From Apiosordaria backusii (lineage: Eukaryota; Ascomycota; Sordariomycetes; Sordariales; Lasiosphaeriaceae), in contig JAUKTV010000007.1 in the NCBI GenBank assembly GCA_030549205.1, positions 1,178,001 through 1,242,000 on the forward strand: a DNA stretch of 64,000 bases, in the 5' to 3' direction. Position 1 is the first letter of the stretch; each line of letters begins with the position of its first letter. Positions 33,056 to 44,919 of the stretch are shown here, piece by piece. The notes under the pieces are model-generated. The model ran no database searches and was not told the DNA's origin. It saw only the letters and a list, made by a program, of their open reading frames with translations. The translations under genes and the position numbers were made by a program.

Positions 33056-34283
33056 ATGGACCACCCAGTCAAAGACATCAAGCACGTAATCCGCTCCCTC
33101 ACGCAGGGCAGCCCGGAAGAGCAAGCCACCACCGTCTCGAAATACTTTGCCAAAGGCGCCTCTTTCACCCACCCCTTCTGCCGGGTCCCTTCCTTCAAAG
33201 ACAGGAAAATCCCCCTCACCAACATCACAAACCTTGACTCCAGAGCAGCCATCATTGCCATCTACCGCTGGTTTGTCTCTCCCGCCCCCCCCCCCCCCCT
33301 TTTCCCCGATTCATACTAACCTCTCTACCTCTTCCAGGTACAAGACCCTCTCCCCCCGCACCTCCCTCTCCATCAACTCCGTCTCCTTCGACCAAAAAAC
33401 CAACACCCTCTACGTCCGCCTCACCCAAGACTTTTCGATTTGGTTCATCCCCTTCCACAACGCCCGCCACGTCGAGCTCGTCTCGGTCCTCACCCTCGAG
33501 CCCCGCTCCGCTGGTTCTTCTTCTTCCTCCCAGCAATCCCGCCCCCAGCACTCGCAATCCGACGGCACAGCCACAAACCTGCTAGTAGAGCCCCTCCCCC
33601 ACCACAAGACTTCCAGCGAAGCCTCCACCGACGGGGAGACCCTCTACGATGCCGCCTCCGAGACCCGCCATCTCATCCAGGAAGGGGAGAAACCTTCTTT
33701 CAGCGAGGTTGCCGCTGGTGAAGCGAGCACGACGACGTCGTCGCCTATTACCGGCCAGCACGGCGGGCAAGGTGGCCAAGGCAATGTAAAGTACTACATC
33801 ACCCACCAAGAAGACCTCTACCAAGTCACCGAGTTCCTCAAGTTCATCACCCTCACCCCGGGTTCCCTCGTGTACACCGCCTGGCAGTTGTGTTCCACCA
33901 TCTTCTGCGTCCTCGGCGCCGTCATCCTCGCTCCCATGATCGATATCCTCTTCGAGGTTGTCGGGTTCGGCAAGCAAAAGGGTCGGGAGCTTTCCCAGGA
34001 GGGGAGAGAGGTGGTGGGCCAGGGAAGGCAAGTTGTCAATGGCGTTATGGGCGACGCGAAGCAGGTTGTGAATGGTGTGGTGGGGGACGCAAAGGGGATG
34101 GTGAATGGCGTTGTGGGGGAGGCGGGGAACTGGATCTTGGAGGAGGTGATGGGACTTAAGGAGCAGATGGGGAAGGCGGGGGAGAGGGCTGGGGAGAGGA
34201 TGAAGGAGCAGGGGGAGAGGATGAAGCAGCATGGGGAGAGGATGAAGCAGCATGGGGAGAGGGTTGTCAAGGCTGAAATTTGA
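33056..34283 (+). CDS. SigF-like NTF2-domain membrane protein
   Basis: Conserved filamentous-fungal protein of unknown function. Exons 33056-33270 and 33338-34283 give 386 aa. The NTF2-like domain (about residues 1-165) shows VKDIKHVIRSLTQG, GASFTHPFCRVPSF, AIIAIYRWYKTLSPR and LYVRLTQDFSIWFIPF, all hallmarks of the family. A Ser/Gln/Gly-rich linker precedes YYITHQEDLYQVTEFLKFI. A hydrophobic segment (TAWQLCSTIFCVLGAVILAPMI) follows, probably a membrane anchor. The C-terminus has three 11-residue repeats of the form VVNGVxGDAK, then a seven-residue GERMKQH repeat, predicted as an amphipathic helix. The intron carries a 15-C run (33285-33299) in its polypyrimidine region. Splicing restores IYRWYK exactly. 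Confidence 0.82.
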
Positions 34284-34948
34284 AACGGGTGACACCTATA
34301 CTCGGGGACTATACTCGGGGGATTATTGATGAGAAATGGAAGAGATGGGAAGCATGACCGGAATAAAAGAATGAAGGTTTGGGTTAAAAGGTCATTCATT
34401 GGTTATTTGTTAGATCATTGGGTTTGGTTTGGTTAAAATGTGTCTGGTTTGGTTTACAGAACAAACATGTCTTCCAAGACGTCAGTTGGTTATACTTTCT
34501 TGGTAGTCTCGTCGTTCAGAATGGAACAATTGATGATCAATAATATTTTTTTTTTGACTGAAGCATGAGTGTAGTTTTAACCTTGAGCGAATATCCGTTG
34601 CCAATATATACACCTCTCAACATTATACATCTCTCTACCTCTAATGCAAAATAGATGATACCATCCCGTGTACGAAATACATGCATGTCTAATGTTTCTT
34701 CTCTCCACCCCATTGTATTTCCTGTATCAACTCCCCCTTTCCTACCCAAACAAGAAAACAATAAAACAGACGAACAAACACAATAACACCTGGGTATTTC
34801 CCTTTCGCTATTATCTTTACAAAAAACACCCTAACCAAATCATCGTTTTTGCGACTCCTTCATTCACCACCCTCTTTCATCATCGAAACCATTATCAATA
34901 AAATCATCCAAGGGAGCTAATCACCCTCTCTTTCTCTCTCTCTCTCTC
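34284..34948. terminator. Convergent 3' intergenic region
   Basis: 665 bp, AT-rich, between the ends of the NTF2-domain gene (+) and the CSC1-like gene (-). It includes a TC microsatellite at 34932-34950 and several AATAAA-like hexamers (for example near 34362 and 34760), consistent with 3' UTRs. No coding evidence. Confidence 0.45.
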
Positions 34949-37900
34949 TCAAAGGTTAATCAAATCCACATCCGAAAAATCCGGCGGATTCTTCCCATAC
35001 ACCACCCTCACCTCGCTATCCAGCGCCGTCCCCTCGTTCGTAATCGAAATATACCGACTAAACTCGTTCGTCCTCCCAATCTCATCGTCGCTCACCCCCA
35101 AGTCGTCCCGTGGGATCCACACAATCGGCCTCCTCGCCCGCAGCGCCGAGTGCTGAAACGCTTTTCTTACCAATGCGTCCCTCTCTTCGGCTGTCAAGTC
35201 CTCCACGGCGTCGCAGTAGCCCCCGTACAGAGCGTCGCCCATTGCGCGCTGAGCCTCGAGGTCCTTTTGCCGTTTTTGCTTCCGGTAGTCGGCCGCGGTG
35301 CGGAGCGCGTCGTTAGTCTTGCCAGTAGCACGTCTAATCTGCTTTCCGCCGCGGGCCGCCCACTGTCCCGCGTGGGACATTTTGGACATGACGGAGCCGG
35401 TTCGGGAGTGGCTGCGTTTGTGTTGGCCAATCTTTTCGAGCTCAATATCCTCGCCGGTGCCGTTAGCGCCGTTTAGGTGGGTGGCTTCATCGTCGTCGTT
35501 GTACAAGCCGAGCCGGCGCTCCTGGGCTCTTCGGAAAGCCTCGTCACGGAGGACGGCCTCGTCTTCAAAGGTGATGGGTAGGTACCGGAAAAGTGGACCG
35601 AACGAGGCGTTTAGGATGTACTGGTACAGCGCCGTGAGGAAGATGGTAACGACCATGATCAAGGCTTGGGGAAGGCAAGCGGCATTGTCGTCCTCATCCC
35701 GAGCCAGGGAAAAGAGGCCGACCAGGCAAAGCTCCATGACATACAGTCCGGTAAATGTCTGGTTGATGGCTCGCGGATAAAGCACGCCCCCGGTGTCCGT
35801 CTTGAAGCGCGTGACGTACAACATGTTGTACCGATGGGCAACCCATAGAAGACTGAAGGTGATGATCGCAAAGATGGAGATAATCGGTGCTGCGATCGAG
35901 TAAATGAGGGCGATGCAGGCGAAATTTGTGTAGACTGGGAAAAAGGAACCCCAGTTGATGCTCGGGAGCTGCGTGTTGCGAGTCCATTTCGCCCGCGCGG
36001 TGTTATCGACAATTCTGGCCCAGAAATACCAAACGACAAGTGTTCCGATCTGCAGCAATGTACCCGAGCTTGTTGACAAGGCCTGGAGAATCATGTAGGA
36101 GAAAAAGTAGTTAGCAGCCTTGGGAATGTTCTTGGCCAAGATATCGGGGGTTTTCTGAAAATCCTTTCCGAGGTCCTCTAGGACTTGGAAAGTACCAGCC
36201 GCGATCGAAACAACGAGGAAGACTTGGGTAAAGAGAAAGGCGAAATAGTAGATCTGGACCGTCTCTGATTTAAAAGATCCAGTCTTTTCTCCTTGGAACC
36301 CTGCCAGCAAGTCGAGGACGGTAGGGATGAGCGCCAGAATGATGGCTAGCACAATGGCGGGCAAGACACCAGCCACGGCTTTAACAACGTTCAGAAGTGT
36401 GTCACTCTTCTCGATGAATTCTAGCCATGGAAACTTCTCGATCAGAGCGTCGATTTGCGACAGCGAAGCCGTCCAGGCAACAGGGATAGCCCAGAGGATA
36501 ATCATGCCTGCCACAATCAGGAATACAACCGCCCTGCGAAGCCATGCGCTCCACCACATTATAGCCATGTTATCCCAGATGACATCGTCGGGCGATATCT
36601 CGACCATGCGGGGCGCCATGTGCTTCGGTACGTGGTGGGTTACTGACTGGCAGGCCATATGAGCGGCAACCTGGTGGTTGAATTGGATGAATGCCGAATT
36701 CATGACAGGGTAGCGCTCCGGGTGCTGTTGGTCTTCTTCAATTTCCATGTTGAGTTGGGCCAGTTGTTCTCTGCACCAATAGATGGTGTCGACCTTCTTG
36801 TTGATCAGAGGCAGACCGGGCAACCAGGAAGGTGTCCATTCAAAAATGGCAACACGATGTTGTGGGCGGTCTTTTGGTTTCAACCACTTCTTCCACTCAG
36901 CACCATCTTCTGGGTGAGTCCTGTAGTCGTAGGTGTAAGCCTGCGGATATTCCACCGGGTCTGATTCGTCCTCCACCCAGGGCAACGAGCTTTTAAACTT
37001 CTCCCAGAATGACTTCTTCTCAGCCTTTGTCCACGGGTACTCGCCACCCTCGTATCCCTGAGGAATTGGGGACGCATAGCTGCCCGTTGGTGGCTTCCAG
37101 AACTGGAACCAATAAGTCTTTTTGGTCACAACCATCTCATCCATGTTGGTGGCCTTTCGAGTTGTGTTTCCAAGACTTCTAGGGTTGAAATCATCGTGCC
37201 TGAGGTCGCTCTCGTTAGAGACGTTGGATGCCGTGTGTTGATGCCTGGTGGATTGGGTGAGTGGCCGCTCCGAGGCGTATGACGTCCTAGGTTTGTCGTC
37301 CTCATCGACGGTGATCTGAGCTCTCCGTGGAGATGAGGCATCCGTCGTAGGTGAGTTGTCGGGGGATGGGGCTCGCTTCTCGGGTGAGTTCAACATGGTG
37401 AACCCTCCAGACCGCTCCAATTCGCTGTCGATGCCTTTCCCGACAGCTTTTGCTCCTCCGAGAATGCCCAATCCGGCCCCGCTGACCGCGGCAGCTCCCT
37501 TACCCAGACCCCTGCCTAGACCATGACCAATCTTTGAAAGAGGATTACCGCGCAGGTTATCCATCTCGATGACATCGGATCCCTCCTCCTGCACATCGGC
37601 AAGATCACCCTCCGGTTTCTTTTCATTTTCTACCACCTCTTCTTGCACACTATGCGGAACCCTTGGTGTGTTAGCGCTCAAGCCTCCTGGGCCTTCAGCT
37701 CGTCGTTGAGCTTCTAAGTTCTGAGCCTTCGCTTGCTCTGCTCGCTGAGCCTTGTTCGCCCTGCCCTCAGAGGTGAAGCGTTCCCTCAGGCCGCCTTCCT
37801 TAGCCTGTCTCAACTGCTTACGCTTGGCTTCCCGAATCAGGTCACTCTCGGCCGCCTCAAGCTGCTTGTGGATGGCATCGCGTTTGTGGATCTTGGCGAG

Positions 37901-38904
37901 AAGTGGTGTGAAATCCCGTGTCAACCAGACATTTCTAATGCCCCCCGGAAATACATCAAACAACCCTCTCAGAGCCTCTTCGCTGAGCCACTTGTCCGGT
38001 ATGGAGCTCACAAGGACCGTATTTGCCGAGGCTCGCAATCTGTGTTCGGCGCTGGTCAGGTAGTCCTGTCGGATCTTGACGTATACCCGAAGCTCAGCGA
38101 AGAAGACGCCGCAAACCCAGATGATGACGAGAAGGGCGAGAACCAGATGAGCCCAACGTCGGTGTTGCTTACTCGGGGCAACATTGCCCCATGCCAGCGT
38201 GTCCAGTCCGGTTGGTCTATTGAGATCACTGCCGTTGATTGGCTTGCCGTTTTCGTCTTTCAAGTCGTCAACAACCTCCTGGCCGATTCCGCCGACAAAG
38301 TTGATTGGTACCAATATCGGAATGACCACGAGGGCGATAGGAATAAAGATGATCAGTAAAGTCTGTAGGTATCGAAGGAAGAAGTAGGCGTCGAGTCCAC
38401 ATTTCTTGATGATTTCGCGATCCCTAAACGCCATAAGTTTGTAAAGCAATGCAAAATGACTGGCGGGTGGTGGCTCTGTTCTTTCGCGTTCGGGAACTAG
38501 GTAGGTTTTCGGCTTGCTGTCATCGAGGTGTACGGTTAGCGCCTTGGAAAGGAAGAGAAAATACGGTGTAAAGGAGAGATAAATACGCACAAGATCCTGA
38601 CCAGTTTGTTCCGTAATAGTAGAAAGAAGCCCATCTGCACTCCAAAGACGATCAACGAAGCGGCCAGCGCAGTCACGAAGGCCACCAAACTGATCCCACT
38701 TGCCTGCTGTGCGAATCCGGCCTGCCCTTCTGCTGCCTCAGACGTTGTTCGCGCCGGTCTACTACTTGTTGTTGTAGCGGCTGATGTTGAGGTAGTCGAT
38801 GGTAATTCTGATGACGACAATATCGTTTCTATTATGGATGTCGACGCCGACGCTATCGTCGATAACGTCTCCGTCACCGAGTCGGTGACCTCTGGGGTAC
38901 TCAT
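34949..38904 (-). CDS. CSC1/OSCA-family channel, RSN1/PHM7-like
   Basis: Polytopic calcium-permeable, osmosensitive cation channel family protein of the plasma membrane or endomembranes. Exons 38904-38591 and 38516-34949 give 1293 aa. Order: Ser/Thr-rich N-terminus, first transmembrane helix (ISLVAFVTALAASLIVFGVQ), the late-exocyst N-terminal helices (FFLRYLQTLLIIF onward), then the cytosolic PHM7 domain. That domain carries a roughly 230-residue low-complexity insertion with a Gly/Ala-rich core (GLGRGLGKGAAAVSGAG). The RSN1 pore block follows (VVFLIVAGMIILWAIPVAW, PAIVLAIILALIPTVLDLLAGFQG and further helices), and a C-terminal PHM7 extracellular-type domain ends VDLINL. The 74-nt phase-2 intron joins VRIF to KPKTYLVPERERTEPPP, a conserved junction. 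No frame breaks. Confidence 0.93.
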
Positions 38905-40902
38905 AGTGAGGTGTTACGAAATAAGTTGTATCGATCGTATTATTGTTGGAGCTCAGCAGCGTGAACCTGCTGCGGCGAGAGCAATGGCCAGCTAAAGCGG
39001 TCCATGCACATAGGAGAGGTTGTCACGGTGTGATGTTGGAGATCCCGTCGAAGGCGCGTTGCAGACGGGAGCGGTGGGAGTTTTACTCAACAAGAGTAGG
39101 ACGGGGTTTGAGCAATAATAAAACTAGTAGAACTGCGGCGTTCAAGTACGGGGTATGACGAGGTGAGACTGGACGGCCGGCGACTTGGTGCGCTTGTCGA
39201 TCCCATGCCGGCCAGCACTCATGAATATGTTGAGAGAAAAAAGAACTCCAGGGTCGAAATGATGATGCGGTTGACCCCTGCGTGTCCTGAGTGCCCTGGA
39301 AGCTTTTTGAGGCCCCCAAAGGCGGCTTGAAACCCATGGGAACCTTGCTAACCAGCTGGGTCGTCTTGAGCATTTTGGCCAAAACAAGGGTGTGATTGGC
39401 TGCATCTCAGGAACTGCAAGTGACGTCGGCGGCTGCCCGGGCGCACCTGTGCCACTCTGTGCCTGGCAAGAAACCAAGATCTCCCTGCTGCGCGCTCACC
39501 ATGTCGATGGAGTCGGTAAACGGATACATAGACGCGCGCTTCACTTTTTTCCCTTTTGTTGAAATTTACCAGCAAATCTGCTAGGCTATGACTTCTATCC
39601 TATAGCGACCCTCCATCTGTTTTTAGGTACTGATTGCTTTGTCCCGGGGAATCGTCCCTCTTCCCGTGAGACATGTTTCAAGCCTTCCCTTCCCGCGTGG
39701 TTGGGCGGGCCGTGGTCATTCATCTGAAGAGACCCACAGCTTGTTCTTTGGTGGGGGAGGCCCGTCTCGGGCAGCACAATGGCCAACATTGGCAGCAGGT
39801 TAAAAACATGGCATCAATACGATTAGTGTGCGGGCCATGAGGTAGTGCTTTATGCGTTCGCGGCATCTCGACCTCCGCAGTCCCGGTTACCCGGTTAGGA
39901 TTTCTGGATATGTTGGCATTGCAGTGTTCTTCGAGTGCTACCTCTCATCCCAGCAAATGATAGAATAAGATTCTCATCCCGTCTTGTCTTATAGCATCTG
40001 AAGTATGCTGACATGGCCGATGACGGCAATGGCCGCTCAAAATGCGGGGGATAAGCCTGTGGCACTTGTACCAAAACCTAAAATGCGCGGGAGTTTTAAA
40101 ATTCCCGATTTCGATCTCATCCTGTTTTCTACCACATGATGGCAATGGGGCGTGTGCCCTTCATTGAGAAAACTCTGGCCAAAACGACGAGAATACCGTC
40201 AATCATATTCTAACTTTATCTCTATGCAGATCAACCTGCGGATTAACAGTAGCTACGGCGGGTGATGGGCGGCCAACCGTGGTCAAAGCCATATAGCCTG
40301 CACCTCAAGATCCCAGAGCAACCGGCAGGACCGGCCTGGTATTGTTTCCACGCTGCATTTCCAAAGCCTCAACCGCGAGCTCGGCCAATCCATTTTCCTC
40401 AGCTTCCTCGGGGAAGATCCACGACCCGTTCCAGACTTCTCCCGCAGCCGGCGGGAGACAAAGTTTTCCCCGCATTCTCACCCCACACTTCCGATCTGAA
40501 CCCTTTGACAGCTGGTAGAGAAGCTTTGTTCAGGAGCCCAGAATGCCGGATTTCTGCCAGTGAGAAACAGGGGAATGGAGAGTCAGCTGGCCCAGAGGAA
40601 CATCCATCCATCTGCCATCCCCATTGCCGTTCCGCTGTTGATCCAACAGTGCGAATGTCCACATCAAATTTGTGTTGGATATTTCCCACCAGGTCAGCTG
40701 CCGAGGCATGGGGTCCCTGGGTGATGTAGACAGCTATATATCCGTGGTAATCATTTCTTTTCTCATGGTTCATGTTGACTGCTTCCAACTCTTGATCTAG
40801 TGACATTCTCCCACCTCACCTGTCTTAAGTCTCGTCAAATACCACGCCCCTTTTCTGAACCAAAACACCCCTGAATCAAATTGACACAACAACAACAACA
40901 AA
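38905..40902. promoter_or_regulatory. 2.0-kb divergent intergenic region
   Basis: It separates the CSC1-like gene (-) from the FAD monooxygenase (+). No coding evidence. The last 20 nt before the monooxygenase ATG are CAA-rich (40888-40902), an unstructured leader favourable for scanning. The rest shows nothing I can name. Confidence 0.5.
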
Positions 40903-42315
40903 ATGCCACACTCTACCACAGCAGACGTCTATGACCTGCGCATCGTCGTCATTGGCGCAGGTACGTTCTTCTAGATGTAGATCAAATATATACCCGAATA
41001 TCTAACAACCCTCACAGGCATGGGTGGCCTAGGCACCGCTCTAGCCTTCGCCAAAAAGGGCTTCAAAAACATCAACGTCTACGAGACCGCTTCCAACCTA
41101 GGCTTCGTCGGCGCCGGCATCCAAATGCCACCAAACGTAATGCGCGTCCTCGGCCGCCTCGGAGTAGCCGCCGAGATCGAAGCCGAAGCCACCAACGTCC
41201 AAGCCACCAGCATCAGGCAAGGCAGCACCAACGAAGAACTCGCCCACGTCGCCATGCCCGACATCCGCGAGAAATACGGCTTCCCCCACCTCACCGGCCA
41301 CCGCTCCAACCTCGCCGGCTCCCTTTATAATGGCTGTCTCAAAGAACCCTCCATCAAATTCCACTTCAGCACCTCCCTCGTCAACATCACCTCCTTCTCC
41401 CCCAAACCCACCCTCGTCTTCAAGTCCCGAGACCAACCCCAAGAATTCACAGTAGAAGCCGACATCCTCCTCTCCGCCGACGGAATCAAATCCCCCACCC
41501 GCTCCCTCCTCCTCCGCGCCTCCCACAACCTAACCCAAACCGAAGAAGAAGACACCGGCCAAGCCGCCTACCGCATCATGCTCCATCGCTCCCAACTCGC
41601 CCCCTTCCCGGAACTCATCTCCCTCCTCGACTCCGACACCGTCGTCCGCTGGGTAGGCGAGCGCCGCCACATCATCGCCTACCCCGTCTCCAACCACAAC
41701 ATCTACAACATCTCCACCGCCCACCCCGACACCAACTTTGCCTCCGCCACTTCCGCAACCTACACCACCAAAGGCTCCAAATCGCAAATGCTTTCCGTCT
41801 TTGAAACTTTCTGCCCGTTAGTGCAGGACATGCTCAACCTCGTCCCCGACGGCGAAGTCTGCGAGTGGAAGCTCCGCATCCACAAGCCCCTCCCTACCTG
41901 GGTCCACGGGTCTGTTGCGTTAGTAGGTGACGCCTGCCATGCTACCTTGCCGCATCTGTCCCAGGGAGCGGCGATGGCGATTGAAGACGGTGCCGTTCTC
42001 GCTGAGGTGGTCAGCAAAATCCCAGCGGACAAGATTAACGACCAGGAGACGGTGACAAAGACGCTGAAAGTGTACGAGCTGCTAAGAAAGCCGCATTGCA
42101 CCGCGCTCGTGGATCTGGCTACCCATTCCGGCAGGGTGCTGCATCTGGGAGAGGGCAAGGCGAAGGAGGAGAGGGATAAGCAGTTCAAGGAGAATGGGAA
42201 ATCGGGGTCGGTTCCGGACAAGTGGGCTAGTCCGGATGTGCAAAAGATGATTTATGCGAATGATTGTGTGAAGGAGGCTGGGGAGAGGTTTGGGGAGCTG
42301 TTTGCTAGTTTGTAA
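40903..42315 (+). CDS. FAD-dependent monooxygenase, salicylate-hydroxylase-like
   Basis: Class A flavoprotein hydroxylase using NAD(P)H and oxygen. Exons 40903-40960 and 41018-42315 give 451 aa. The dinucleotide-binding GxGxxG motif is G18-x-G20-x-x-G23 in VVIGAGMGGLG; the intron splits the middle of it (phase 1). The DG motif (LSADGIKSPTR, near residue 170) and the FAD ribityl-binding GDACHAT motif (G323-D324) are intact. The latter is followed by LPHLSQGAAMAIEDGAVLAEV, typical of salicylate 1-hydroxylase-like enzymes. The gene is unusually GC- and CT-rich in its first half. There is no neighbouring pathway gene, so substrate cannot be assigned; aromatic acid catabolism or a polyketide-type hydroxylation are both possible. 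Confidence 0.9.
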
Positions 42316-43175
42316 AGAGATGATGGATTGTTGTTGTAGATATAATGAAATGATAAATACTTCCAAAATATTGTCCGGAGAGGAGTACCGTTATCAATCG
42401 AGTGAAAACCGAAAGATACACAGAGAAAAGGAGACTGTTAGTGACCTGCAAAGGACGCAGATCAGTCATGTCGAGTGACATAAAAAAGCAAAAGAAACCG
42501 ACCATGCTGGGACTCGAACCCAGAACCTTTACCAGCAGGAGATTTAACCACTCATAACAAGTGAATTGAAACCGGAAAGTAACGCGCTACCATTGCGCTA
42601 CACGGCCTGTTAATGTTTTCGAGTCAGAAACAGACATTGTAGCCATCCTCCAACTCCATGCATTTACTAAAAAAAATAAAGCCGCTTCAGCAACTCATTA
42701 CACAAAAGATAAATAAATGATTCACCCCAGTTCCAGAATAACTAAAAAGCCCACGTCCTAGCAAAATCCCTTGTGTGCGCGTGTGTAACATCAAATACAA
42801 AGCAAAAGCACCCCATTTACGCCCCTGATTGTTGCATCCCTCGTGGCAAACCATGTATGTAGAAATGGTTGTCCACCAAGCCAGCCCACCATATCCCGTG
42901 TCGGTGCCCGCTTCCAAATACTTCTGCCTGCTCTGCTGCGTCGCCGTTGAAGAATACCGGTCTGTATGATGTCTTGCATCACTGGGAGAACGAGGTTGTT
43001 TGGCCGCCGCCTTAGAGTGTGCAAGGATCGGGAAAATCGCATCGAACGCCCGGTGCTTCCTACGTTTATATAAGCTCCGGGTTGCATCCCTTTGCTGACA
43101 GACATCCGTCCTCCTTCTGCATTATTCTTTTTTTCGTTGTTATCGTGGGTGGTGTTGTTCGTGGATTGCGATAGC
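42316..43175. other. Intergenic region around the tRNA gene
   Basis: 860 bp between the monooxygenase and the CYSTM gene. Apart from the tRNA (42499-42607), only AT-rich sequence and CAG/CTG-type triplets near 43195-43205 just beyond its edge are seen. No further gene. Confidence 0.5.
42499..42607 (-). tRNA. tRNA-Arg (anticodon CCG) with 37-nt intron
   Basis: Cloverleaf read on the minus strand: acceptor arm GGCCGTG paired with CATGGTC, discriminator G, and D arm GCGC-AATGGTA-GCGC. The anticodon stem is TTACT/GGTAA, the variable loop AGGTT, and the T arm CTGGG-TTCGAGT-CCCAG. Exon 1 is 42607-42572 and exon 2 is 42534-42499. The intron (42571-42535) lies one base 3' of the anticodon, the canonical nuclear position. 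The anticodon loop is TT-CCG-G-T, reading CGG arginine codons. Runs of T follow downstream as Pol III terminator (TTTCTTTTGC, then TTTTTT). Confidence 0.87.
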
Positions 43176-43565
43176 TTAGAACAAGATATCCAAGCAGCAG
43201 CAGCAGGCCATACCGGCTAAGCACGCCTCGAAGAAGCCCTGTTCATCACATTTCGGTCAGTACATCATTCTGTTTAAGAGACGCGAACGAGCGCAAAGTT
43301 GGAAATAACGTACAGGTCCCTTCTTCTCCCGTTGCTGAGGCGGGTAGTACTGCCCCTGCGGGGGATACGGGCCCTGCTGCTGGTAGTACGCGCCGGGAGG
43401 TGGCTGCTGGCCGTAGCCCATCTGAGGACCCTGCTGGTAATGGGGCTGTTGGTGATCGTAGGGACCCTGAGGAGGAGGGCCGCCCTGGGGCGGGTAATAC
43501 GCTTGCTGGGGAGCGCCGGGGGGAGGAGCACCGTAGGCGGGAGGTTGATCGTACTTTTGCGACAT
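43176..43565 (-). CDS. Small CYSTM-type Pro/Gln/Tyr-rich membrane peptide
   Basis: 104-aa protein with exons 43565-43314 and 43238-43176. The first 80 residues are a PPQ/PYG/YYQQ-rich disordered head. The second exon encodes GFFEACLAGMACCCCLDILF, a cysteine-rich transmembrane module (CYSTM) ending at the C-terminus. CYSTM proteins are small tail-anchored membrane proteins linked to stress tolerance in fungi and plants. The cysteines may be palmitoylated or bind metal. Splicing (75-nt intron, GTACGT donor, phase 0) is needed: reading through the donor loses the module. The start is the first ATG of the open frame. Confidence 0.88.
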
Positions 43566-44919
43566 GATTATTGATGGATTCGGTTGACGGGTGATGGTTT
43601 ACCGATACGAGTGCGCGACAGGGACGATAGCGACGACGAGGCGAATTGAGGATTATTTGTTGCGGTCGATAAAAGGAGAGTTCCGGGAAAGGAGGGTTTG
43701 CGATAACAAAGTAAGCGAGGTCAAGAGATGGGGGGAGCGGTTTGGTTTATCAAGGTTTGACCTTGCGTGGCGATGACCAGGGGTTGGGAAACTTTGTTGT
43801 TCGCTCGGGTCCAAATACCATGAAATTTGGATGGAACGGTCGCGGGTGACGATGCGCAAGTCCGCTTCCGGGGCGGGGCAAGAGTGCTGAGATACTGAGT
43901 GGAACACGGGTGCGCAGCTGGCCTCGCGCCTCAAAAGCTAACGCGTACAGGTGATAGTGGAAGAATTCACGGGCGATCTGTGCTTTGCACAGTTTCAGGT
44001 GTTGGAGAGAGCAAAAGACCAGACGAAAAAGAGATGGAATCAAAGGAGAGCTGGATAGATGTATCAACCACAGACAAAGAACGGGATTAAATGGCAAATG
44101 GCAACGCAAGCCGCCAAGTTCAGTTCGCATATCACGGGAGCCTCGGGAAGGGTTGTTCAAGTCATCTCTGGTTTTGTCTTCTGCAGTCAAACCTTGTATG
44201 TCTCACTCGGGTCCCTATCATGTGCCACCACATTTTGGAAGATTGACACTCTGCATGTCCGTTCTTCACCGTACCTTGGAAGTGACTGCGCGATATCTCC
44301 GTAGCTGCGCCACGAAGCGTCGTCAGTCCACCTTTTGTCTTTGAGTGGCTGCTTTGAGTATTGAGCGGCAATGAGCTGAAACCAGCGTCTATGGGTATGA
44401 GGACGTTTTATCCTTTTTTTGAGCGTTCTTGAATTCGATATCGATAATGAGTGGAGTTGTTCGATGATATGATGAGTGATCGACAAGCCGTCGCTGCAAC
44501 CTCGTGGTATTTAATGCAAGTTATGAACCCCACATTGCATCTTCATAACTTCTGCCGCCAGCTGCCACCGACTGGTGTCATCGGCGGCCTCCCTTTATCG
44601 ATTGCTCTTGAGGTGGCATCATTGCATCAGCATATCGGCAACCCTTTTCAGTCGTCGGCATTTGCACGGGAACGATCGAAACTGCTCGACTCCGTTTGCT
44701 CCGTTCCCCGGTCAGGGTTACACCACCCAGCCTTTCCTCAGCGATTGTATTACCCCTTATTTCTTGGCAGGGGGTGAATCACCAACGCAACCAGATCTGT
44801 TAACCTGATCAGATCTCATACCCAGATAGCCCCACTTAAACACCACAACTCACATCTACACCCATCTACACGTATATACCCACCACCCATTCTTAACCTG
44901 AATCACCCTCTCAATCAAC
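43566..44919. promoter_or_regulatory. 1.35-kb divergent intergenic region
   Basis: It lies between the CYSTM gene (-) and RIB7 (+) and must hold both promoters. The several 60-120 codon open frames have no motifs. Just before RIB7 (about 44830-44915) the DNA is CA-rich (ACACCACAACTCACATC-like), probably leader. Confidence 0.45.

Noticed and set aside
33582..34295. 237-codon antisense frame opposite the NTF2-domain gene
   Set aside because: His/Pro/Leu-rich shadow of the repeat tail; the plus-strand gene explains the region.
42499..42607. Reading the tRNA as a long-variable-arm Leu or Ser tRNA without intron
   Set aside because: That fold also pairs TTACT with AGTGG but gives a poor variable arm; the intron model gives a normal 5-nt variable loop and canonical intron position.
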